Below, in pieces: positions 55,436-64,000 of a stretch of DNA of 64,000 nt (positions are counted from its first letter, which is position 1; the number at the start of each line of letters is the position of its first letter). The stretch lies in NCBI RefSeq assembly GCF_032452875.1, contig NC_083868.1, positions 35,320,537 through 35,384,536 on the forward strand. Reading direction: 5' to 3'. Below the pieces are notes generated by a model. It made no database searches and was not told the origin of the DNA. It was given only the letters and a program-made list of their open reading frames with translations. The translations under genes were made by a program, and so were the position numbers. This DNA is from Bos javanicus. Taxonomy: Eukaryota > Chordata > Mammalia > Artiodactyla > Bovidae.

Positions 55436-57250
55436 AAGTAATTGAAAACCACCTTGCTAGGCAGGAACAGGAGAGGCAGAGAATCAAATGTTTGCAGATC
55501 CTCAGTCTATGGCACTTCAGGAGGAAAAGCTGACAGCCTCTGACCCGAGACAGGGCATTTACCTGTGAGCCTCCCATTTACCCTTCCTTCTCCCCCTCCA
55601 TGGATTGTGGTCTCAGGCAAGGCTGAGTTGAGGAGTCACATCTGCATCTTGAGAACATACCTTCAAAAGCATCAGCACAATGCCTTCACCTGCTCCCACT
55701 GCATCCAGAAATGGGAGGACCCTGAAACGCTGAAGATGCCAGTTTTTCCAGCTTTTTGTCTCAGGAGAAATTCAGGAACAAGGAGCTCCTACAGGAAAAC
55801 CAAACTGTGATTTGCTTTCTTTCCTGTTTGCACATCCTCTCCCCTCCCACAGACACCTAACATTTCAGCTCCAACGTGAAGTATGTGGGCTACACTGACC
55901 TGCCCCTTCCAAATGCATGCAGAGCTGATACGGTCACCCCCAACTTGGACCAAAGGCTGGATGCAACCCTCACAGATCTACCCAGTAGCCTCCGTGCTTA
56001 ACCCTGGCCTCACTCTAGAATCACTCTAAATCACGTAATTAAATTATGTGATTTAATTAATCATGTAATTAAAATAGCATTGATGCTTCCACCCAGATCA
56101 GTCGACAGACTCTGAGGGGGAGGGCACAAGTGATGATGTTTCTCAAAACTGTGATCCTAGCGGGAAATTAATAGGAACCACTTAACGGTATTTCTTCTGA
56201 AGCTGCTTTAAAGTGTATGAAAATCTCTTGAGGATCAGGGCCCCCCTCTAAGAAGTTATGATTCTGCAAGTTTGTGGCAGGGCCCATGAAATGACATCTT
56301 TAACAAGTGTGTTGTTGTTGCTGCTGCTGCTCCTGCAGGCTCATTCTCAGTAGCGCTGAGCTTGAGATGCCCCACACAGCACACCTGAGTCCTCTGTGTG
56401 GTGTGAAGGTTGGGGAAGGAAACATCCGGAACCTCAGGCGCCGTTGGGCCAATTCCCAGTGTCAGAGCTCATCCTGGAAATGGCGGTGCTGTGTTGCCTG
56501 GAACACGTGCCGCAGCCATGGAGAGAACCATATGGTGGCTTCAGAGTGGTGTAAAGGGCCCCCTCAGAATTCTACTCGAAGCCACACTTTGTCCTCGAGT
56601 CCTTTAGTATCTGGTCTCTCAGAGACGATCCATGGTATGAACACCTGTCCACAAGTGAGCAGGACCTCCTCTCCAAGGCATGAAGGTGTTTCCATCACAG
56701 CTTACCTCAGAATAAGTCAAAGACAGCAATTGAGGATGGTCAGCATCTTGTGATGGGAATGGAAAGAAAAGTCTTTGAAAAGGAGGCCATGAATTATTTA
56801 ATGATACACAAAGGAAGTCGTGATGCATGCTAAGTAATGACGGAGATCACAATAACTGAAAAGAATGCAAAGCCACACACCAATAGTCTTTTAAGGATGA
56901 CATGTGGGGGACTTGTTGAAGTGGCATGTACACAGACAGATGTGCCCTGAAGCTAAAGAAGCTAAAGCTTCAGGGCCCACTCCAATGACTTGGGATGGAT
57001 CCCAGCATTTATGTTGACATATGTTTTTGCAATTTTTCCAAAAATAAGCTATTTTAACCACAACTTTTTCAGAATACTTTCTTTTTTCTAAACTCAGATG
57101 TCCCTATTAAACTTTCCCTGAGTGGGGTAGTGAGAATTAAGCTAAGTGAAAATTGAGTTGGTAGATATACAGTTTGGATTTGGACTGAATGGTATATATT
57201 CATAGTATTCTCAAACACTTCCAGGGAAAGATAAATAACCATGCCCTAAT
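55436..57250. other. Unassigned, relatively GC-rich sequence
   Basis: No named repeat. The frames 55565-55810 (81 codons) and 56307-56753 (148 codons) are Cys/Ser-rich but have no recognisable domain or splice context. The latter opens with a run of Cys from a (GTT)n(GCT)n stretch at 56308-56336. Function unknown, probably non-coding. Confidence 0.35.
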
Positions 57251-57253
57251 GTA

Positions 57254-57358
57254 TCAGTATTCTTACCTGGAGAATCCCATGGACAGAGGAGCTGTCCATG
57301 GGGGCAGGCTACAGTCCATGGGGTCGCAAGAGTCAGACATGACTTAGCGACTAAAGAG
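57254..57358 (+). mobile_element. Bov-tA SINE, 5'-truncated
   Basis: The 3' half of a Bov-tA with a short duplicated segment (gtccatggg occurs twice near 57295 and 57315) and a GA-rich tail at 57350-57373. Flanking repeats aatgtatcagt / aatgcatcagt differ at one base. Confidence 0.85.
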
Positions 57359-57571
57359 AGATAGAGAGAGAGAATGCATCAGTGGTTCCTAGGAATACTT
57401 CAGCCTCTCACTGTGCTGTTTCTAGGTGCTGAGAGCTTATCACTCTATGAGCAGGGCCCATGAAGTTTCTACTACCAAGTACAAGAAGGCACTGGAAAAG
57501 GAGCATTTTTGAAATGTGGCAATTGGCTAGCTGTTGGAAGAGTAGCATGCTATACCATGCTTGTGTCTTAA

Positions 57572-57649
57572 GTGAAAGTAAAAGATCCAGCCCAGGTCTC
57601 CTGCATTGCAGGCAGACTCTTTACTGTCTGAGCTACCAGGGAAGCCACT
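57572..57649 (-). mobile_element. Bov-tA SINE, internally deleted, minus
   Basis: Complement of the tRNA-like head (ctgcattgcaggcagactct, gagctaccagggaagcc) joined to a few bases of the tail (agtgaaagt), with the middle missing. gtcttaag occurs on both sides (about 57564 and 57653), consistent with a TSD. Confidence 0.8.
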
Positions 57650-57661
57650 TGAGTCTTAAGC

Positions 57662-58744
57662 AGGTATTAATACAAATTTCCATCATTTTTCTAAGTTTTG
57701 TGTTTATGGTATTTATCAGTTTTTCCAAAATCTATTAGTTGTATTTTCTCATTCTAAATATTCACTTTCATATGTAATTTAGCATCATTTTGTATTTTCT
57801 TTAAAGAGCCCCTCTAACCCCCTACTTTCATGTTTCAGGCCCAAAAGATCATAAATCAGTCCTTAGGGGAATAACTTTCCAAGATAATTCTTTTGGGTTT
57901 CAGCACAGCCTGAAACCAGGAGCCAGAACTGAGCAACATGGAGGCAGGAAAGAGCTATTATGAGCAACCAAAGAAATCAAAACAGGTAAAAGCCTCTTCT
58001 GAGAAGTGCAATAAAAAGATCAACATCAGAGACTGTTGACAAGTCTAAGGGCATCATCATGGTGCCAGAAAACAGAGGTTCAGAAGTTTCATAGGCCCAG
58101 TTGTACTGCAGAGAGTAATGAGCAGTGGTTGCACCGAAGAACATTTCCATGAAAGAGCTGACATTTCTAAGACTTGTTTTTATGAATGTGCACTGCCTAA
58201 TAGGAGAGTAGTTTGGCTTATTTCAAACAGTCAGTACACACGCTATGTTCACTGACAATTGTCAAAGGGAAAAGGTTTAACACACACGTACTTCAAGACC
58301 ACAGCCTCTAGGGATTGAAATCAGTACTTTGTTTTACTTTTATTAGTATTTTTAGTATATATAGTTGAAAAATATGTTGTACACATATGTACACACAAGT
58401 TCTTGGGTTCTGGGAGAGGGATATTTCTTCTGTTCTGTTTTTATGGGATTTGGAGGAGGGTGAAAACAGGAATTAATTCGCTCTTGCACAAGTTTATGAT
58501 AATCTGATTTCTGATGCGAAATTTGACTAGACTTTGGATTATTCATCATAGTGTCTCAGTCATGAAATTAGCTGTGCAGTAATTTAGTTCAGGGAGCACA
58601 GCTAGTTTGCAATATAAGCTGTTTAGAAGCCAAGCATCCCATCACCCAGAGTAGCGTGTTTATACTCATTCTTATATTCTGCATGTGAACACGAGCAAAC
58701 AGCAGGCACTCAATTTTAATCTTTAGGTAGATTGAGAAGCAAAC
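57662..58744. other. Unique sequence
   Basis: No recognised gene or repeat. Confidence 0.45.
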
Positions 58745-58960
58745 CAGTGCAGTGGGAAAGATGCGAGTTTTGTAAGTATACAGACAGAGGATACAATCCT
58801 AATTTTGCTTTGGAAAGTGATCTAAAATCTCTATAACTCAGCTTTTTCCTCTGTAATGTGGGAATTAAAAACCCACCTTGGAAAGTTGTGTGAGGATTCA
58901 GTGGGGTGACTGTTGTAAATGTCCTTGTTACAAATGCCTAGTAAATTGCTGCCATTTGTA
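58745..58960 (+). mobile_element. MIR SINE
   Basis: Order of landmarks fits MIR: 'agtgggaaagatgcgagttt', 'ctataactcagctttttcct', 'gttgtgtgaggattcagtg'. Diverged. Confidence 0.65.
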
Positions 58961-58984
58961 ACTGATACAGGAAATCATACCCCT

Positions 58985-59105
58985 TTGAGAAGTCTGTATT
59001 AGGCATTTATACATTATCTCATTTAATCCACATGTCTACTTTACAAAGTAGGGGTTAGCATTTTTTTTAACTAATGAGGAAGAGTACTTTCCACATATCA
59101 ACCAA
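58985..59105 (+). mobile_element. MIR-family fragment
   Basis: 'ggcatttatacattatctca' with 'taatccacatgtctacttta' and 'actaatgaggaag' resembles the MIR/MIRb 3' half. Confidence 0.45.
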
Positions 59106-59869
59106 CTAAAAGAGAGTAAAAAAGATCAAAACCAAATCTTGTAATTTCTTAGCTTTCTAACAGAGAATCTGCAAGTTAAGATACTGTGTATTTTAAAATG
59201 ATTTATTTTACCACCATTACTCCTGACCCAACATACACTCAGGTTATGAAAAATGAGAATACTGCATAAACATAATCTGAATTATTTTAAACAATCAGGA
59301 TTAAAATGTAACATTGATTCTTTCAGCACAGTGAATGAGAGCTCATCCCTAAAAAGATTAGGGAGTTGACACCTTCAGATGAAAACTATGGCAAGATGTC
59401 AGCAGAAAAAAGTTTAATTCTTCTAACCCGTTATTCACTATTTTACTGAGACTTGAGGTTGATCTAAGTAGAAAAATAATCAGTGTCCTTCAAACCAGAA
59501 GAATATATTGAGTGAATTGATTCTGTATTCCCAAATTACAAATAATGCTCCAGAATTGCAACATCTGTCGGAACTCTATTTGGCTCCTGAAAGCCACATT
59601 ACTCTCACTCTTTTAAAGAACTTAGCTATTTCTGGAAATTTTTAGTTCCTCCTACTGACTCTTTATTCCAGTTGGCTAAGAGATGATTAAAATATGTTCA
59701 CAACAAATACATTTAGATGTGACAATAGCAAAAACATTGGAGCAGTGTATTGTTCTAAGATTCTATTTGAGGGAGTTGAATCCTGACTTTTACTTGTGGC
59801 CAAGTGCCCTTGGGCTCAAGTACTCAGATTAGAGAAAAATAAGATTATAAGAAATCCATAGTGTTTACC
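59106..59869. other. Unique sequence
   Basis: No recognised gene or repeat. Confidence 0.45.
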
Positions 59870-60050
59870 TGGTATTAAACTATTTACATACTTTATTAAT
59901 CTTCATGACTCTATGATACAGTTACTTTAAATATCTTCATCTTATGGGTGAACACAGAGAGTTTTTTTAAAAAGGCTGAGGAAATTGTTCAAGGATACAT
60001 AGCTCTTAACCAGCATCACTAAAACTCAAATCCCCATTTTAAAAATATTG
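59870..60050 (+). mobile_element. MIR-family fragment
   Basis: 'tatttacatactttattaat' then 'taaatatcttcatcttatgg' then 'ggctgaggaaattgttcaag' follows the MIRb/MIRc 3' half. Confidence 0.5.
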
Positions 60051-62320
60051 CTAACAGCCTCACAAATAATGCTATCTACATGTTGCTATTTGTGAAAATT
60101 CCTTGAGATAAATTCATGTAATGGTCAAGGTATATAGAGGACTTATAGTAAATATTATTTCCTGTCTGTTTGTATCTACTTTTAGTTTTCTCAAAGCAGT
60201 TTGCATCTTTTATTTCATTTGATCTTCAATGGACTGAGAAACTGGAAATTTGGGACTCAGCAATATCAATACATTTTTCATGGAACTGGTCCTAGGAACC
60301 CAGGGTTTCTCCTTTTACATCTGTCACCTTTTCTCCTCTCCAAACCTGTCAAAATCCTGTAAGAAGTGACTTTCATTTTTAACTTCTGTTGAGTCCTTCC
60401 TCCCTCCCTTTTAAGGCTTTGGACTGAAAGGCATATGCTTATTTTCATAAATAGATGAGCGTCTTGATATTACAGAACTTGATAACACACACTTAAAGTG
60501 ATTACACTGATCTTTGGAATCTTCACGGCAGGAAGGCCACTCTCAACAGGACTTTCCCTCCCTGGGCAATGACGAGCCTTAATGGAATCTGGCCTGCAGA
60601 GTGTCTGGGCTGTGTGCGGGGCTGGTGTCAGAGCAAGTGCAAGCAAGTTCTCTGAAGCTCAACCTTTACAACACAGTACAAGTCACACATTCCTTCAAGG
60701 CACCACCCGCCTTTTCCAGTGGGAATCTACTCAAATGACTCTTGGAAGCAGTGTGGAGGGATGGGGGGAAGGGTGTTAAGTGTGTTTTAAGAGGAGGTAA
60801 TGGATGGGTGAGTGGGTGGAGACAAAAAGGGGAAACGGCAAGTAAAGATGGAAAAAAATAACTGCTGCCACCAAAATATTCTGCTCAAAGATAAGGGCGT
60901 ACACCATACAGCTGTTAGCACTCATCAGTATATTTTGCATATTTACATATACAAAGTATTTCCAAATAGCCTTGTGTTTTTTTTTAAATCCCACACGGAG
61001 ATGTCTGGTAAAGCTGTCACTGTGCAAAATTTATTTTCTTGGTGATACTTGCAACACTGCTTTCAAATTTCTATATATACAACATAAGAGACTGAACAGG
61101 CACTGTCATTACCCACATTATAGAGAAAGTTCGACTTGTTCATTTACGCATCAGACAACAGTCAGTGTGAAACATCCATGTTCTAAAGCACCTGGTTGGT
61201 TGAAGCCAATTTTTTATTATTACTTTTGTTTCAATACAAAATGAAACACAAAGACAACCCAGTGATCCTTGGTTAGTCCTGAAACCACGAAAGTGTGATT
61301 TTCCTCCTTACTGTTTACTCTCATTCTTGATTTAGGGGTTGGTTTTTGTAAGAAAAATGATAACACTGAATGGATTTCTCATATAGCCTTTTTTTTTTTC
61401 TTTTGAACCATAAATCTCCTGAAAACCACACATAGCCCATTTGAAAAAGATTAGGGAACTTCTAGCAGAGGAATGGGCTAGTTGAAAGTTATATTTTCCT
61501 TTTAGCAAGATCCACAAGAAAAGGATAGAGTGTCGTGCTTAAAGGGGAACAGATTCTGTATTTTTTGGCAAGATATTAAATCTTCTGTGGCTATATTTGG
61601 CTCCCTACAAATAGTCTCTTGTACAAGTGCAAAGCAAAGATCAATGCTGGTGTTCTTCATTCAGCCACAGCCAAACTTGGTATGGAAAGTAAAACAGTGG
61701 GGCTTAAGTGTTGTTTTGAAGAGATTCTAGTTCATTTATTGATCAACAGCATTCCAGAATCTAGGTTCCTACTTTACACATTAAATGTATCAAAACATAT
61801 TTGCTTTCCATAACAGTTTTTCCACGGCTTAACTGATAACAGATGGAAGGATTCAATCTGGACAGGAATGTAAAAGCTTTACCACGTCAATGTAGTCATA
61901 TATGGATAGCTAGTCAAATGAGTATAAACAGGTCAAATAAGATGCTTGGAGACTTAGGACATCACAGGATGGGCATATATTCCCAAAAAAGGAAGCAAAA
62001 CAATTAAATGGTAGATGATTGTCCCCAGAGAAAACACACTTCAGCTAGGAAGAATCTGCACCAGATGTCCTGGTCTCCACCCCCCTGAGTGCCTCTCTGA
62101 CATAAACACAGTATAACCCTTTGGATTCCAAGGCACTATAAGAAGCACATAAATATTTGAAATAACAAGAATTTCCTTTATATGCAATTATTTAAGTGAA
62201 TGTAGATGAATCCTTACACAAATGACCACTGAAAACATGGAACACGCCTTGCTATTTACAGTGATACATTAAACCCTCTTAGATTAAAACGTTGATAACC
62301 ATTAACTGAAATCCAATAGT
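60051..62320. other. Unique sequence, repeat-poor
   Basis: The longest stretch in the window without a recognised interspersed repeat. Frames are short (60-90 codons), overlap each other, and carry no domain. The low repeat load is notable given the density elsewhere, but no function can be read from it. Confidence 0.4.
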
Positions 62321-62324
62321 AACT

Positions 62325-62772
62325 ATGGTAGGTTGAATAACACCCTCAAAATGTTCACTTCCTAATCCCTAGAACCTGTGAATATGTTACCTCACATCGA
62401 AGGACTTTTGTTAAAATGAAGAACTTGAGATGGAGAGACTATTCTAGATTATCCAGGCAGGGCCAATGCAATTACAAAGGTCCTTAAACTTGTAAAAGGG
62501 AAGCAAAAGAGAGGGTCAGAGTGATATCATATGACAAGGACTTGACCAGTGGTTCTTGGAATTGAAGATGGAAGAAAGAGGCCATGAGCTAAGGACTCTG
62601 GAAACATCAGAGAAATAGTTCTCCCTGAAAGAACACAGCTGACATCTTGCTTCTAGCCCACTGAGATCAGTACTGGATATTGGACTTAGAGCCACCAGAT
62701 AAATTTGTGTCGCTTTTAGCCATTAAGATTGTGGTAACTTTTTACAGTAACCACAGAAAATTCATTACACTT
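62325..62772 (+). mobile_element. ERVL-MaLR-type LTR
   Basis: Landmarks in order: 'cctaatccctagaacctgtg', 'aatatgttacctcacatcg', 'ctagattatccaggcaggg', 'gaattgaagatggaagaaag', 'agcccactgagatcagtact' and 'attgtggtaactttttacag'. This is the sense orientation of the LTR type seen in reverse at 27110-27555. Subfamily not assigned. Solo and ancient. Confidence 0.6.
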
Positions 62773-62932
62773 GTCTAGTCTGAATATGGTAAACAGTTAA
62801 GAAGGCTGTGTCACGTTATTTTCACCAGTGGTGATGAATGTCTACTAATTGAAATACTGATCTCCAAGCTTTGCATTTACATATCAAAAATTTATTTAAC
62901 AAGAAAATAGAGGGCCCATGTAGGGAACCTCT

Positions 62933-63070
62933 GCTGCTGCTGCTGCTGCTGCTAAGTAGCTTTAGTCGTGTCCGACTCTGTGTGACCCCATAGACGGCAG
63001 CCCACCAGGCTCCCCATCCCTGGGATTCTGCAGACAAGAACACTGGAGTGGGTTGGCATTTCCTTCTCCA
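62933..63070 (-). mobile_element. BOV-A2 second-unit monomer, minus
   Basis: Complement of one Bov-A unit with a (GCT)7-like start. An 11-base TSD (agggaacctct) lies at 62922-62932 and 63071-63081. Confidence 0.94.
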
Positions 63071-63081
63071 AGGGAACCTCT

Positions 63082-64000
63082 AGCTTCCTTTAAAAATATA
63101 AGGTCTTGGACTTCTCCTTTCTAGGCGTATTTCTTCAATGTCAATGAATTGTCAGCAAAGTTTTCCACAGGACTTACAGCAAGTTCCACATTAACAAATG
63201 CAAAAGCAAAACAACAAAGAACACCTCTGCTAAAGAGTTAATTGATAACTTCAGAAGCATTGTATTAAAAAGTTCCCAAGCCTGTTATTATGTAATTGAT
63301 ATAGCCCATTTCACTTGCTGTTCTGTTACAACCCTTGTTTTCTAACCATACAATTCTCACCACCACACATAAATCCCTTGGCTGTAAAATTAACCCCATT
63401 ACAAAAAAAACAACACCTAAGGTGTTTTAATTTCTAAAGATACTTATAAGTTGCTTAATTGAATAAGAAAAAAACAGAGGGCTTTAGTTAATTGTCAAGA
63501 AATGTGGACAAAACCAAACTGCTACATTAAAATATAAGCATTGAGTTCACATTATTTATTGAACTGAAGATGACATTTGTTTTAACTACAAAGTCCTCCA
63601 TTATTTTATATCATCAACACATAGTTATGAGACCTATTTGAAGAGAGAATAGAAATACAAAAATGTCTCTTCCTGCATCCTGATGAAAAACAACAAATAT
63701 ATATATATATGATTTTATAGTTAGCTTGTGAAGCTAAAATTTTATGAGTTATATATTCTTTCTAAATTAAGAATGACAATAGAGCTAAGATTAATTTCTC
63801 TTTCTGGGCATGTAAAAAGGAAGATAGCATAAAATTGCTCATCAAACTAATACATCTGGAATTTTTTTTATTTAACGGTTCTAAGATAACATTTCTATTA
63901 TGTTTTCAGTTCACTTAATCAAGTGACAAATATAAATCTCATTGTACTATGTATTTTTACAAAAGCTTTCACCTGATCTAAATTTATGTGATGAAAACAG
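63082..64000. other. AT-rich unique sequence
   Basis: No recognised gene or interspersed repeat. A short (AT)n microsatellite lies at about 63697-63711. Confidence 0.45.

Noticed and set aside
1..64000. Previously undescribed multi-gene system, CRISPR array or operon
   Set aside because: The repeats are dispersed retrotransposons with TSDs, not regularly spaced arrays, and no set of intact neighbouring genes exists.

Overview
The window is ruminant (bovid) nuclear DNA that looks intergenic or intronic. The diagnosis rests on repeats found together only in bovids: many BovB (RTE-clade) LINE copies, tRNA-derived Bov-tA SINEs, BOV-A2 SINEs ending in (GCA)n tails, and L1_BT-type L1 3' ends, over older mammalian MIR, L2-like, MaLR/ERVL-LTR and L1M sequence. 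Cattle, sheep, goat and buffalo cannot be told apart from this alone. I find no convincing intact protein-coding gene, no functional RNA gene, and no bacterial-type element (operon, CRISPR, IS). Nearly every long open reading frame lies inside a retrotransposon or antisense to one.

Layout. 0-5.2 kb: three BovB copies, the third (3318-5120) with a reverse-transcriptase frame broken by a single stop. 5.2-9 kb: mostly unique, with a MIR, a BOV-A2 and a minus-strand coding-like patch (8145-8701). 9-12 kb: SINE cluster and an L1 with a 5' inversion. 12-14.5 kb: old unassigned sequence. 14.5-28.2 kb: MIR, L1, BovB and SINE layers, often nested. 28.6-29.3 kb: probable solo ERV LTR split by a SINE. 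29.7-36 kb: SINEs, MIR and L1 remnants. 36.5-39.7 kb: a BovB, a short GC-rich poly(A)-tailed retrocopy that I read as the 5' end of SSH3 mRNA, and SINEs. 39.7-44.6 kb: mostly unassigned. 44.6-47.06 kb: the longest BovB, from endonuclease C-terminus to 3' tail. 47.37-51.29 kb: an L1 with both ends but large internal deletions, carrying two SINEs. 52.5-53.6 kb: BovB. 53.75-53.91 kb: a near-perfect 5S rRNA retropseudogene. 54.1-55.4 kb: L1. 55.4-64 kb: largely unique, with MIRs, a MaLR-type LTR and one BOV-A2 half unit.

How it works together: the window records autonomous LINEs (BovB and L1) and the RNAs they copied. BovB explains the BovB 3' fragments and probably the Bov-tA and BOV-A2 SINEs. 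L1 explains the two poly(A)-tailed, target-site-duplicated RNA retrocopies (SSH3 5' end and 5S). Target-site duplications (TSDs) were read by eye. Family names come from recognition of consensus sequence, not from a database search.
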